A stretch of DNA of 64,000 nucleotides, taken from contig CACJPL010000004.1 in the NCBI GenBank assembly GCA_902595285.1, positions 1-64,000 of the forward strand. Reading direction: 5' to 3'. Positions 1 through 9,521 of the stretch are shown one piece after another (the stretch's first letter is position 1; each line of letters opens with the position of its first letter). The DNA is from an uncultured Pelagibacteraceae bacterium (GTDB lineage Bacteria > Pseudomonadota > Alphaproteobacteria > Pelagibacterales > Pelagibacteraceae). The position numbers and the translations under genes are program-made. Under the pieces are notes generated by a model that saw nothing but the letters and a program-made list of their open reading frames with translations, was not told where the DNA came from and searched no databases.

Positions 1-968
1 GTTAATTTGCTGTCCTTATAATTTAAATTTAATTTATGATTATCTAGTAAAATTAGATCATCAACTTCTGAAAAATATTTATTAATTATTTTTAAATTTT
101 TATATTTTAGCTGAGTAATATTTATATCAGAATTTAAAATAATATTTTTAACTTTGAATTTTTCATCTATTTCCAAAGAAAATTCATTATTTGTTTTAAA
201 TTTAGCATCATCAACAATTATATTTTTAAAACTTAAATTTAATAAATTTAATATATTTGAATTTAAACTTGATTGATCGTTTTCAAAAATAGCATCAACT
301 AAAAAGCTATTTTTTTTCTTTTTTACGTTAAGTTTTTTTGAAATAAAATTTACTTCTTCTGTTTTAAAATTTATTTCATCAAAATAATAATTATCTTTTT
401 GAATATTGAAATTAAAATTTATATTTTTAAAATTAGCCCTGTCTAAAAAATTAATACTTCCATCTTTTATCAAACCTTCAATGATATAATCATTTTTAAG
501 TTTACCATTTTCATCGATGTTCAAACTCAGATCTATAATTACATGACCTTTTTTTACAATTTTTTCTAATATAAATAATTCTGGTTTATTATTTGTGGTC
601 CTAATAAATTTAATTAAATCATTTAATAATATAGACTTAGTTTTTACCTCTATATTTGAAGATGAAATCTTTTTTTTAATTAAAGAACCAAGTGATACTT
701 GAGTTTTTATGCTTTCTAATGCTAAAGGTCTTTTTGAAAAATATACTGTGGTACCAATTGTTTTTGCATAAATTTTTAGTTTAAAAGGATCTAGAGTTAA
801 TTTAATTTTTTTTAAATCTATATCTATCTTTTTATTTATTAGTGAAATTCTTTTTTTAATTTGATCGTTAAATTTATTTGTCTCTATGCCTACAGTGCTA
901 AGGTAAACTGTCAAAATAACTAACAATGATAGAAGTAAGATAAAGTATTTTAAAATATTATTTTTCAT
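1..968 (-). CDS. AsmA-like membrane-anchored protein, partial (3-prime end missing)
   Basis: This reading frame is open from an ATG at 968-966 to the window edge, giving about 322 residues without a stop. It begins with a single hydrophobic segment (about residues 5-25) after a short basic start, which looks like an inner-membrane anchor. A long Asn/Lys/Ile-rich region follows with alternating hydrophobic beta-strand character. That layout resembles the AsmA/YhdP/TamB group of envelope proteins thought to help move phospholipids between membranes. I see no diagnostic motif, so the family is inferred from architecture. Its start overlaps the end of prfB by 11 bp, so it is probably cotranscribed with prfB and mrcA. 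Confidence 0.6.
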   Translation of the reverse strand, partial: MKNNILKYFILLLSLLVILTVYLSTVGIETNKFNDQIKKRISLINKKIDIDLKKIKLTLDPFKLKIYAKTIGTTVYFSKRPLALESIKTQVSLGSLIKKKISSSNIEVKTKSILLNDLIKFIRTTNNKPELFILEKIVKKGHVIIDLSLNIDENGKLKNDYIIEGLIKDGSINFLDRANFKNINFNFNIQKDNYYFDEINFKTEEVNFISKKLNVKKKKNSFLVDAIFENDQSSLNSNILNLLNLSFKNIIVDDAKFKTNNEFSLEIDEKFKVKNIILNSDINITQLKYKNLKIINKYFSEVDDLILLDNHKLNLNYKDSKL

Positions 969-2059
969 TTAATTTATAAAGAGATTGTTCCAAAAATTCA
1001 TCAATATCTCCTTCAAGTACTTTATCTGGATTTGTGCTTTCAAAATGTGTCCTATTGTCTTTAACAAGTCTATAAGGTTGTAAAACATATGATCTTATTT
1101 GATGGCCCCATCCAATTTCTGATTTAGAACTTTCTACACTTTGATTTTTTTTTTCTCTCTTTTTAATTTCATAATCATATAATCTTGCTTTAAGCATATT
1201 CATACATGTTTCTTTATTTTTATGCTGAGACCTTTCATTTTGACACTGAACAACAATTTTTGAGGGGATGTGTGTTATTCTAACAGCGCTATCTGTGGTA
1301 TTCACATGTTGTCCTCCTGCACCACTAGAACGGTAAGTATCTATCCGTAAATCTTTTTCTAAAATCTCAATATTAATATTTTCATCTACCACAGGATAAA
1401 TCCAAACACTTGCGAAACTTGTATGTCTTCTTGCTCCAGAGTCAAATGGAGATATTCTTACCAACCTGTGAATTCCAGATTCTTTTTTTAACCATCCAAA
1501 AACATAATCTCCATCAATTCTGATTGTGGCAGATTTTACACCAGCTTCGTCCCCTCTATGTTCACTAATTAAACTTGATTTGAAATTCTTTTTATCTGAC
1601 CATTTTAAATACATTCTTCTTAGCATGTCTGCCCAATCCTGACTCTCAGTTCCTCCAGCACCAGCGTGTATTTCTATATAACAATCTAGAGAGTCGGCTT
1701 CCTCAGATAGAAAACACTTAATTTCATTTTTTTTTACTTCATTTCTTAATTCTTTTATATTTTGCAAAACTTCTTCTTGAACTATCACATTTTCTTCCTC
1801 TAAAGCTAAATTTATCAAATCATCTAAATCCTTTAACTTTATAACAGAGCTATTAAATGAATTGGTCAAATCCTCGTAAAATTTTTTTTCTTTAATAACT
1901 TTTTGGGAATTAATTTTATCCTGCCAAAAATTAGCTTTAGATATTTGTGAATTTAAAGATTGCAGTTTTGATTGGATTCCATTTTTTTCAAAGATACTCC
2001 TGTATTCTTTGATTTATTTTTACTACTTCGTCTTTAAAATTTTGATAATTATTATCCAT
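958..2059 (-). CDS. prfB: Peptide chain release factor 2, with programmed +1 frameshift
   Basis: RF2 ends translation at UAA and UGA. The gene is in two frames: ATG at 2059-2057 gives 23 codons ending CTT followed by an in-frame TGA at 1990-1988, and a +1 shift continues to the TAA at 960-958. The joined product is about 366 residues, the normal RF2 length (E. coli 365). The second frame carries the class-I release factor GGQ motif (in SSGAGGQHVN) and the ARRHTSFASV block. A conceptual translation beginning at the TTG at 1869 gives only 303 residues and lacks the N-terminal helices, so that start is wrong. The ATG overlaps the mrcA stop (TAATG). Confidence 0.96.
1988..2002 (-). promoter_or_regulatory. 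prfB autoregulatory +1 frameshift site
   Basis: On the minus strand the sequence CAGGAGTATCTTTGA contains an internal Shine-Dalgarno-like AGGAG, a three-base spacer TAT, the slippery codon CTT and an in-frame TGA. This is the same arrangement as the E. coli prfB site (AGGGGG-TAT-CTT-TGA). In the known mechanism, low RF2 slows termination at this TGA, and the upstream Shine-Dalgarno pairing pushes the ribosome +1 so that full-length RF2 is made. Confidence 0.95.
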
Positions 2060-4395
2060 TAATAAAACTTTAATATATTATTTGAGTCTAATCTATCTGA
2101 ATTTGAATATAGAACCTTTCCATTAATCACATTTTCTTTTTTAAATACCTCTATAATAGTATTTTTTGAATTAAATTTTGCTTTTTGACCTGTTAAAGGA
2201 TCTATAACCATCATAACTGTATCTTTAGCTGCTTTAAATGGTCTCGCATCTGATTTATTTACCGAATCTTTTATAAAGTTTTTAAAAATTGGTAATGCAG
2301 TTTTTGAGCCTGTTTCATATTTTCCTAAAGGCACTGGATTATCAGAGCCGACATAAACTCCAACGAGTAAATTAGAAGTGTAACCAATAAACCAAGTATC
2401 AGTGTTTTTATTAGTAGTTCCAGTTTTTCCAGCTATATTTAAATTTAAATCTCTTAATTTTTTTGCTGTACCCCTTTGAACTACTCCTTCTAATATAGAT
2501 GTCATTTGAAACGCAGTTTCTGGTGAAAATATTTTTTTATAACTATTTTCAATTTCAGGATAATCTGAACTCATGTATGAAATTTGATTACAATTAATAC
2601 ATTTTCTTTTATCATTGTTATATATTGTATTTCCTTCACTATCTTGAATTCTATCAATTATAATTGGGTCAACAATCTTTCCTCCATTTACAAAAACAGA
2701 ATATGCTGAAGTTAATTTTAACAATGTTGTTTCTGCAGATCCTAGTGATATGGATAGTAATTCTTCAGGATTTTCATAAATTTTAAGTTTTTTCGAAAAG
2801 TCTATAATTTTTTCTAAACCTAAGCTTTGAGCAATTCTAACTGTCATTAAATTTCTTGATTTTTCTAAACCTATCCTCAAAGTAGATGGACCATAAAATT
2901 TTTTTCCATAATTTTCTGGTTTCCACATTTTTAAATCATCTCCCTGATCTAAAACTAATGGAGCATCCAATATTAAAGATGCAGGGGTAAAATTATTTTC
3001 TAATGCCAAAGCATAAACAAAAGGTTTAAATGCTGATCCTGGTTGTCTCTTTGCTTGAGTAGCTCTATTAAATTCACTTTCTTTAAAACTAAATCCACCG
3101 CTTAAAGCTAAAACTCTACCTGTATATGGATCCATTGCAATAATCCCACCATTTACTTTTGGTAATTGTTGAAGACTAAAAATATTATTTTTAATATTTT
3201 TAACATAAATTATATCCCCAAGTTTAAATAATTCTTTAAATTCTTTTTTTGTCCAAGAAATATCTTTATACTTTATTAAACCACTAACATTATCATCTGT
3301 TTCTATTTCTGCAGAAAATTTATTTAATTTTTTAATTATTGCCAAATTCCATTTGGTTGAATCTTCTAATTTAAATTTTTTTAAACCTTTTGCCCAATCA
3401 GAATTATATTTTTTATTTGCCAAAGGTCCTCTCCATCCCTTTCTTCGGTCATACATAATTAGTCCATTCCTCAAAGAATTTGTTGCTATTTTTTGTAAGT
3501 TTAAATCAATTGGAGTATTAATATTAAAACCTTGCTTATAAACTTTATCATAACTCAAAATTTCAATTACTTTCTTTCTAACATCTTCAATATAATATTG
3601 GGAATCTTCTAGATAAATTTTTTTATTTTTTTTTAATTTTATTTCTTTATTTTTAAGTTTTTCATACCACCCTAAAGTCAAATAATTATTATCTACTAGA
3701 TTTTTTAATACCAAATTTCTTCTAAACTTTGCTACTTCAGGGTTTCTATAAGGATTATATTTGCTAGGAGCCTTAGGTAAAGCAGCTAGCAATGCTGCCT
3801 CGGAATAATTTAAATCTCTAATAGATTTATCAAAATATTCTAAACTTGCAGCAGCAACACCATATGCTCCACTACCTAAATATATCTGATTGAGATAAAG
3901 TTCTAAAATTCTTTCTTTTGATAAAGCTCTCTCAATTCTAAATGCTAAAATTGCTTCCTTTATTTTTCTGTTTAGGCTCACTTCATTTGTAAGAAGAAAA
4001 TTTTTTGCTACTTGTTGAGTTATAGTAGATGCTCCCTCTAATCTTTTGGAAGATAGGATGTTTGAAATATTATTAAATGTTGCCCTTAGGACTCCTTTTG
4101 CGTCAACCCCAGGATGTTTAAAAAAATTTTTATCCTCTGCAGACAAAAAAGCATTTATTACATTTTTAGGAATAGAGCTAAAAGGAACAAAAACTCTCTT
4201 TTCTTTTGAGAAATCTGCTACCAATTCCCCATTACCAGAATAGACCTTGCTAGATACGGGTGGTTTATAATTTTTTAGAAATTTATAATCAGGAAGATCA
4301 TTAGAATAAGTCCACAATATACTAAATATAAAAATACTAGACAAAAGAATAAAAGATACTGATAAAATTAAGATTTTTTTTAAAAATTTATTCAT
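2059..4395 (-). CDS. mrcA: Penicillin-binding protein 1A, bifunctional peptidoglycan synthase
   Basis: This class A PBP polymerises glycan strands and cross-links peptides in the periplasm. Residues 8-29 form the membrane anchor. The GT51 glycosyltransferase domain covers roughly residues 55-230, with the catalytic Glu in AEDKNFF (E87) and the STITQQVAKN block near 123-132. The transpeptidase domain has the acyl-enzyme Ser in SAFK (S454), an SRN motif near 514, and KTGTT near 660. At 778 residues it is a usual PBP1A length. It is transcribed divergently from rne across 100 bp, and prfB follows with overlapping stop and start, as in other alphaproteobacteria. Confidence 0.95.
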   Translation of the reverse strand: MNKFLKKILILSVSFILLSSIFIFSILWTYSNDLPDYKFLKNYKPPVSSKVYSGNGELVADFSKEKRVFVPFSSIPKNVINAFLSAEDKNFFKHPGVDAKGVLRATFNNISNILSSKRLEGASTITQQVAKNFLLTNEVSLNRKIKEAILAFRIERALSKERILELYLNQIYLGSGAYGVAAASLEYFDKSIRDLNYSEAALLAALPKAPSKYNPYRNPEVAKFRRNLVLKNLVDNNYLTLGWYEKLKNKEIKLKKNKKIYLEDSQYYIEDVRKKVIEILSYDKVYKQGFNINTPIDLNLQKIATNSLRNGLIMYDRRKGWRGPLANKKYNSDWAKGLKKFKLEDSTKWNLAIIKKLNKFSAEIETDDNVSGLIKYKDISWTKKEFKELFKLGDIIYVKNIKNNIFSLQQLPKVNGGIIAMDPYTGRVLALSGGFSFKESEFNRATQAKRQPGSAFKPFVYALALENNFTPASLILDAPLVLDQGDDLKMWKPENYGKKFYGPSTLRIGLEKSRNLMTVRIAQSLGLEKIIDFSKKLKIYENPEELLSISLGSAETTLLKLTSAYSVFVNGGKIVDPIIIDRIQDSEGNTIYNNDKRKCINCNQISYMSSDYPEIENSYKKIFSPETAFQMTSILEGVVQRGTAKKLRDLNLNIAGKTGTTNKNTDTWFIGYTSNLLVGVYVGSDNPVPLGKYETGSKTALPIFKNFIKDSVNKSDARPFKAAKDTVMMVIDPLTGQKAKFNSKNTIIEVFKKENVINGKVLYSNSDRLDSNNILKFY

Positions 4396-4495
4396 TTTAA
4401 TTTCATTATATCCTGGAATTTGTTAAAGATATGGCAATAGAATTTTACAAAATTTATAAAAATTAATAATTAATGAAAATAACAACCACAAAATT

Positions 4496-6307
4496 ATGGA
4501 TAAAAATTTATATATTGATGCTTCGCATCCTAACGAAACTAGAGTTGTTCTTAAATCAGGCGAAAATATTGAAGATTACGAGTACGAAGGTTTAAAAAAT
4601 AACTTAATTAAAAATAACATATATCTAGGTAAAGTAAGTAGAATAGAGCCTTCACTTCAAGCCGCTTTTATCGACTTTGGAAGAGAGAGACATGGTTTCC
4701 TTTCATTCAATGATATTCAATCTGATTATTATCAAATTCCAAAAGCAGATTTAGAAAAAATTAAGGAGGAGGAGGAAAAAGCTAGAGAAGAACTATCAAA
4801 AAAAGTTCAAGAGAAAGAGGAAGAAAATATAGCAGAAGGAAAACTAGAAATAGATGATCCTGCAGAACAGGAAATCAATGTACAATTAGATGAAAACTCT
4901 ATTGATAAAGAGAGTACTGTGAGTAAAGAAAATTTAGTAGAAGATAAAGAAAAAAAGAAAGAGTACAAATTTAAGCATAAAAGATATAAAATTCAGGAAG
5001 TTATAAAACCAAATCAAGTTATTCTTGTACAAGTTATTAAAGATGAAAGGGGGCAAAAAGGTGCCGCGTTAAGTACTTTTATTTCTATTGCAGGAAAATA
5101 TATAGTCTTGATGCCAAATACCCCTAAAGGAGGTGGTATTTCTAGAAAAATATTTAATCCGGCAGATAGAAAAAAAATTAGATCAATTTTAAATGAAATT
5201 GAGATACCAAGAGAAATGGGTTTAATTGTTAGAACTGCAGGAAGTAATAAAACTAAGAATGAAATCAATAACGATTTAACAACTTTAATAAATAGTTGGG
5301 GTCAAATAAAAGAAAATGCTATTAATGCTATTGCGCCTTCATTAATACATCAAGAAAGTGAAATTATTAAAAGAACTTTAAGAGATATGTTTGATGAAAA
5401 TACTAAAAATATAATAGTTGAAGGAAATGAGGGCTATAAAAAAGCTCAAATATTTATGAAAAATATGATGCCTTCTAGTGTAAAAAAAGTAAAAAAATAT
5501 AGAGGTAAAATTCCTTTATTTATTCAAGAAAACATAGAACAAAAATTAAATCAAATTTTTGACTCAGAAATCAAACTTAAATCAGGTGGTTATATAGTTA
5601 TTAACCCAACCGAGGCTTTAGTCTCTATTGATATTAACTCAGGAAGTTCAATTAAAGGTAAAAATGTAGAAAGTACTGCCTTAGATACAAATATCGAAGC
5701 TGCAGAAGAAATTGCAAGACAAATTAAAATAAGAGATTTATCAGGATTAATTATCATTGATTTCATTGATATGCTTGGCTATGGAAATAGAAGATTAGTT
5801 GAACGAAAACTTAAAGAAAAATGTAGAAGTGATAGGGCAAGAATTCAAATTGGAAGAATAAGTAACTTCGGTCTTCTAGAAATGTCTAGACAAAGATTAA
5901 GAGAAAGTGCAATTAAATGGAAAGTAACATTAACAGATGAATCTTTTGCACAAAAACTCTTAAAAATAGTAGAGCTGAAAGCTGTAATAAATAAAGCTAA
6001 ATTTGTTGAGTTAAAAGTTTGTGAAAAAATTTCAGACTTTTTAAAAGAAAACTTTGTAAATGATTTAACTTATTTTGAAAAAAAAAATAAAATGGTAATT
6101 GATATCATAAGTGACAATTCTTTAAATATTCCTGAATACATAATAAATATTCAAAATAAATCAAAAAAAACAATTGAGCTAATAGAATATTATGAAAAAT
6201 TAAAAAACTTACAACTGAAAACTAAAAATAATAAATTTATAGAAAAAAAAGAAAAAAAAATTATAAAAAAAACTAATAAAAAAAGATATTACAAAAAAAC
6301 TAAATAA
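4496..6307 (+). CDS. rne: Ribonuclease E/G family endoribonuclease
   Basis: This single-strand-specific RNase acts in mRNA decay and rRNA processing. The S1 RNA-binding fold starts near residue 40 ([19 protein letters not shown]) and is interrupted by a Glu/Lys-rich insert of about 70 residues (85-155). The S1 part resumes near 175, then the RNase H-like and DNase I-like parts follow. The two metal-binding aspartates are D379 (VSIDINSG) and D422 (IIDFIDM), 43 residues apart as in E. coli RNase E (D303/D346). The CPxC Zn-link expected about 58 residues after D422 is absent. The C-terminus is very Lys-rich, and no long degradosome scaffold is present (603 residues). It could equally be called rng. 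Confidence 0.9.
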   Translation: MDKNLYIDASHPNETRVVLKSGENIEDYEYEGLKNNLIKNNIYLGKVSRIEPSLQAAFIDFGRERHGFLSFNDIQSDYYQIPKADLEKIKEEEEKAREELSKKVQEKEEENIAEGKLEIDDPAEQEINVQLDENSIDKESTVSKENLVEDKEKKKEYKFKHKRYKIQEVIKPNQVILVQVIKDERGQKGAALSTFISIAGKYIVLMPNTPKGGGISRKIFNPADRKKIRSILNEIEIPREMGLIVRTAGSNKTKNEINNDLTTLINSWGQIKENAINAIAPSLIHQESEIIKRTLRDMFDENTKNIIVEGNEGYKKAQIFMKNMMPSSVKKVKKYRGKIPLFIQENIEQKLNQIFDSEIKLKSGGYIVINPTEALVSIDINSGSSIKGKNVESTALDTNIEAAEEIARQIKIRDLSGLIIIDFIDMLGYGNRRLVERKLKEKCRSDRARIQIGRISNFGLLEMSRQRLRESAIKWKVTLTDESFAQKLLKIVELKAVINKAKFVELKVCEKISDFLKENFVNDLTYFEKKNKMVIDIISDNSLNIPEYIINIQNKSKKTIELIEYYEKLKNLQLKTKNNKFIEKKEKKIIKKTNKKRYYKKTK

Positions 6308-7073
6308 TTCCTTTTGTTGGGGAAGAGGGATTTCCCATCAAAATTTTATCTATTCTACCAGACTTATAAGATTGTCTTCCAGCTATGACTGCATGTTTAA
6401 ATGCAAGAGCCATATCAAATGGTTTTTTTGCCTTTGCAATAGCAGTATTCACTAGAACACCATCACATCCCAATTCCATTGCTATAGTTGCGTCTGATGC
6501 TTGCCCTAAACCTGCATCAATAATGAGTGGTAGATTGGTTTGTTTTCTAATTATCTGTATATTAATTTTATTTAATATCCCTAAACCGGATCCTATAGGC
6601 GCTGCTAATGGCATAATTGCTTCTGCCCCTACATTTTCTAAACGTTTTGCCATTAAAGGATCATCATTACAGTAAACCATAACCTTGAAACCTTCTTTTG
6701 TAAGAACTTCAGTAGATTTCAAAGTTTCAATCATATCGGGAAATAAATTTTTTTTATCCCCTAAAACTTCAAGTTTAACTAACTTCCAGCCACCTATCTC
6801 TCGAGCAAGTCTAAGAGTTCTTAAAGCTTCCTTTGAATTAAAACATCCAGCAGTATTTGGTAAATATGTAATTTTCTTTGGATCAATATAATCCATTAAT
6901 AATGGTTTATTTTTATCAGCAATATTTACTCTTCTAACTGCAACTGTTACAATTTGTGCCCCTGATAGCTCGATTGCTTTAGCACACTCTGGCATACTTT
7001 TATATTTTCCAGTTCCTACTATTAATCTTGAATTAAATTTTCTATTTGCAATAATTAAATTATCTTTTTTCAA
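6300..7073 (-). CDS. thiG: Thiazole synthase
   Basis: ThiG builds the thiazole phosphate half of thiamine from deoxyxylulose 5-phosphate, dehydroglycine and ThiS-thiocarboxylate. It is a TIM barrel with N-terminal RLIVGTGKY and the Schiff-base lysine in LVKLEVLGD (K100 from the start chosen here). C-terminal [15 protein letters not shown] and [11 protein letters not shown] form the phosphate-binding region. The longest frame begins with GTG at 7082, but that codon overlaps a perfect AGGAGG. The TTG at 7073-7071 lies 8 nt after AGGAGG and gives [13 protein letters not shown], so I prefer it. The 3-prime end overlaps rne by 8 bp in convergent orientation. Confidence 0.93.
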   Translation of the reverse strand: MKKDNLIIANRKFNSRLIVGTGKYKSMPECAKAIELSGAQIVTVAVRRVNIADKNKPLLMDYIDPKKITYLPNTAGCFNSKEALRTLRLAREIGGWKLVKLEVLGDKKNLFPDMIETLKSTEVLTKEGFKVMVYCNDDPLMAKRLENVGAEAIMPLAAPIGSGLGILNKINIQIIRKQTNLPLIIDAGLGQASDATIAMELGCDGVLVNTAIAKAKKPFDMALAFKHAVIAGRQSYKSGRIDKILMGNPSSPTKGII

Positions 7074-7087
7074 CTTAACCACCTCCT
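7071..7087 (-). promoter_or_regulatory. Shine-Dalgarno of thiG embedded in the ThiS Gly-Gly codons
   Basis: Minus-strand AGGAGG at 7087-7082 is formed by the last codons of thiS (Ile-Gly-Gly-Gly). It sits 8 nt before the TTG at 7073-7071, an ideal spacing, and overlaps the alternative GTG at 7082. This decides the thiG start in favour of TTG and suggests tight translational coupling. Confidence 0.75.
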
Positions 7088-7293
7088 ATGAAATGAACTA
7101 TTTCAATTTTATCATTTTTTATTAATTTAATTCTACTTGCTTTTTTTTTATCTATTATTTCTTCGTTAAGCTCAATAGCTACTTTATTTAATGGTATTTT
7201 TAGATCTTTTAACAAATATGAGAGTTTAGTGTTATGAATTATAGATTTGCTTTTACCATTTATTTTAATTTTTATTTTTTTTATATTTTTCAT
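7075..7293 (-). CDS. thiS: Thiamine biosynthesis sulfur carrier protein
   Basis: This 72-residue ubiquitin-like protein ends in Gly-Gly(-Gly), the tail that is adenylated and converted to a thiocarboxylate to deliver sulfur to thiazole synthase. The middle shows the usual ThiS pattern with LLKDLKI and [10 protein letters not shown]. It lies directly upstream of thiG and should be cotranscribed with it. Its start is only 16 bp from the divergent aroQ start, leaving no room for a TPP riboswitch. SAR11 is known to lack thiC and to need an external pyrimidine precursor while keeping the thiazole branch, which agrees with finding thiS-thiG alone here. Confidence 0.9.
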   Translation of the reverse strand: MKNIKKIKIKINGKSKSIIHNTKLSYLLKDLKIPLNKVAIELNEEIIDKKKASRIKLIKNDKIEIVHFIGGG

Positions 7294-7309
7294 CGTATAT
7301 AAATGCTGA

Positions 7310-7756
7310 ATGAATAATAAAATAATTATTATTAATGGCCCAAATCTTAATCTATTAGGTGAAAGAGAACAATCACAATATGGATCAACTACATTTGATC
7401 AACTTAAAGAAAATTGTTTAAAAAAAGGACAAGAAATAGGACTTGAAGTAGAGTTTGCGCAATCAAACATTGAGGGAGAATTAGTAAATATTATACAAGA
7501 TGCTAGAAAAACATATGATGGTATTATTATAAATGCTGCTGGTTTTACGCATACATCTGTTGCTATAAGAGATGCTCTTGATCTTTTTAAAAAACCTGTG
7601 ATTGAACTTCATATATCAAATATTTATAAAAGAGAGGAATTTAGACATAAATCACTTATAAGCAATGTTGTGAGTGGAGGAATTTTTGGATTAGGAGTTG
7701 AAGGATATATTTTGGCCATAATTTCATTACAAAAGACTCTGCAAAATGAAAATTGA
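7310..7756 (+). CDS. aroQ: 3-dehydroquinate dehydratase, type II
   Basis: This shikimate-pathway enzyme dehydrates 3-dehydroquinate to 3-dehydroshikimate in the cytoplasm. It has the type II signature INGPNLNLLGERE with catalytic R19 and Y24 (SQYGSTTF), the INAAGFTHTS loop and H101 in ELHISN. At 148 residues it is the typical length of this dodecameric enzyme. The last 11 bp overlap the accB start, so aroQ-accB-accC form one operon, an arrangement common in alphaproteobacteria and other bacteria. Confidence 0.96.
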   Translation: MNNKIIIINGPNLNLLGEREQSQYGSTTFDQLKENCLKKGQEIGLEVEFAQSNIEGELVNIIQDARKTYDGIIINAAGFTHTSVAIRDALDLFKKPVIELHISNIYKREEFRHKSLISNVVSGGIFGLGVEGYILAIISLQKTLQNEN

Positions 7757-8180
7757 TAAAAAAATAATTAAAGAATTAAGTGATTATTTAAAGGAATTTA
7801 ATCTAACTGAAATTGAGATTACAGAAAAAGATACTAAAATTAAAGTATCAAAAAATAACGTTTCAATAAATACTCAGCCTCAGGTAGTTTCATCTACTTC
7901 AACTTCTGCAAATGTAGATACCGCTCCATTGCAAAATGTAAAATCTGGAACTGAAATTACATCACCTATAATAGGAACAGCATACCATGCTCCAGAACCT
8001 GGCGCTAAAAAATTTATTGAAATAGGAAAAAAAATTAAAAAAGGTGATACTGTAATGATTGTTGAAGCAATGAAAACAATGAACCATGTACCGTCAACAG
8101 CTGATGGTACTGTAAAAGAAATTTGTGTTGAAGATGGGCAGCCCGTTGAATTTGGTCAAACTATTATTATCCTTGAATAA
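7746..8180 (+). CDS. accB: Biotin carboxyl carrier protein of acetyl-CoA carboxylase
   Basis: AccB carries carboxybiotin between biotin carboxylase and carboxyltransferase in the first step of fatty acid synthesis. A short N-terminal helical part (about residues 1-35) is joined by a Ser/Thr/Gln-rich linker (about 40-65) to the biotinyl domain. The biotinylated lysine is K110 in VEAMKTMNH. The classic motif is EAMKMMN, and the Thr variant is tolerated in the family. The start overlaps aroQ by 11 bp, and accC follows after 3 bp. Confidence 0.96.
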   Translation: MKIDKKIIKELSDYLKEFNLTEIEITEKDTKIKVSKNNVSINTQPQVVSSTSTSANVDTAPLQNVKSGTEITSPIIGTAYHAPEPGAKKFIEIGKKIKKGDTVMIVEAMKTMNHVPSTADGTVKEICVEDGQPVEFGQTIIILE

Positions 8181-8183
8181 ATA

Positions 8184-9521
8184 ATGTTTAAAAAAATTTT
8201 AATTGCAAACCGTGGGGAAATTGCGGTTAGAATTATTAGAGCATGCAAAGAATGGGGAATAAATACTGTAGCAGTTCACTCTGACGTAGATAGAGAAAGC
8301 ATGCATGTAAGGATGGCAGATGAAAGTGTATGTATAGGTTCCCATCAACCTGCAAATAGTTATTTAAATATACCAGCGCTAATGTCAGCAATAGAACTTA
8401 CAAATGCAGATGCCGTGCACCCTGGATATGGTTTTCTTTCTGAAAATGCAAATTTTGCGAGAATTTTAGAAGAAAACAAAATTAATTTTATTGGAGCTTC
8501 CTCCAAACATATTGAAATGATGGGAGATAAAATCCAAGCAAAAAAAATTGCAAAAGACAATGGACTTCCGATAATTGAAGGATCTGAAGGAGGTGTTAAA
8601 GACGTTTCTGAAGCAAAAGAACTTTCTAAAAAAATTGGTTTTCCAGTTTTAATTAAAGCTTCAGGAGGTGGTGGTGGCAAAGGTATGAAAATAGTTTACA
8701 AAGAGGATGAATTTGAAAAATTATTTTCAACTGCAAAATCTGAAGCAAAGAAATACTTTGGAAATGACGAACTTTATATTGAAAAATTTTTCCAAAATCC
8801 AAGACATATTGAAGTTCAAATATTGGCTGGAAAAAATAGAGCAGTTCATCTTCATGAAAGAGATTGCTCTGTACAAAGAAGACATCAAAAATTGATAGAG
8901 GAAACACCTAGTCCAGTTTTAAATGCTGAAATTAGAAAAGATCTTTTTGAAAAAACAGTAAATATGGTCACTAAAATTGGTTATATGGGTGCAGGCACGG
9001 TTGAATTTATATATGAAGATGGAAAATTTTATTTTCTTGAAATGAACACAAGAGTTCAGGTAGAGCATCCTGTAACAGAAATGGTTACCGGAATAGATAT
9101 AATTAAAGAACAGATTTGGATTGCTTTTTCAGACGAAACAGCCTTAAAACAAAGTGATATAAATCCCAGAGGACATGCAATTGAGTGCAGAATAAATGCT
9201 GAAGATGCAAGTAAAAACTTTCAGCCATCTCCTGGAATAATTACAATGTGCCATCAACCCTCAGGTTTTCGTACTAGAGTGGATGGGGCAATATTCCAAG
9301 GTTATAAGGTAACCCCCTATTATGACAGTATGGTTTGTAAACTAATTTGTCATGGAAGAAACAGAACTGAGGCTATTCAAAGAATGAATAGATCTTTAGA
9401 TGAGTTTGTAATAGAAGGTATTACAACAACAATACCTCTGCATAAAAAATTACTTAATCATAAAAAATTTATAAATTCAGATTTTAACGTAAGTTGGCTC
9501 GATAAAGATACAATTGTTTAA
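8184..9521 (+). CDS. accC: Biotin carboxylase subunit of acetyl-CoA carboxylase
   Basis: AccC carboxylates the biotin of AccB using ATP and bicarbonate. This 445-residue ATP-grasp enzyme starts MFKKILIANRGEIAVRIIRA. It has the glycine-rich ATP lid KASGGGGGKGMK (about 158-168), RHIEVQIL, the HERDCSVQRRHQK block, and the metal and bicarbonate residues in FLEMNTRVQVEHPVTE (about 284-299). Length and motifs are standard. The stop overlaps the convergent DUF2155 gene by 4 bp. Confidence 0.97.
   Translation: MFKKILIANRGEIAVRIIRACKEWGINTVAVHSDVDRESMHVRMADESVCIGSHQPANSYLNIPALMSAIELTNADAVHPGYGFLSENANFARILEENKINFIGASSKHIEMMGDKIQAKKIAKDNGLPIIEGSEGGVKDVSEAKELSKKIGFPVLIKASGGGGGKGMKIVYKEDEFEKLFSTAKSEAKKYFGNDELYIEKFFQNPRHIEVQILAGKNRAVHLHERDCSVQRRHQKLIEETPSPVLNAEIRKDLFEKTVNMVTKIGYMGAGTVEFIYEDGKFYFLEMNTRVQVEHPVTEMVTGIDIIKEQIWIAFSDETALKQSDINPRGHAIECRINAEDASKNFQPSPGIITMCHQPSGFRTRVDGAIFQGYKVTPYYDSMVCKLICHGRNRTEAIQRMNRSLDEFVIEGITTTIPLHKKLLNHKKFINSDFNVSWLDKDTIV

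Noticed and set aside
958..1869. prfB as a 303-residue gene starting at TTG 1869
   Set aside because: The frame stays open upstream of the TTG, and joining it to the ATG frame at 2059 through the CTT-TGA site gives a normal 366-residue RF2.
7294..7309. TPP riboswitch expected before thiS-thiG
   Set aside because: Only 16 bp separate thiS from divergent aroQ, so no riboswitch can fit upstream of the operon.
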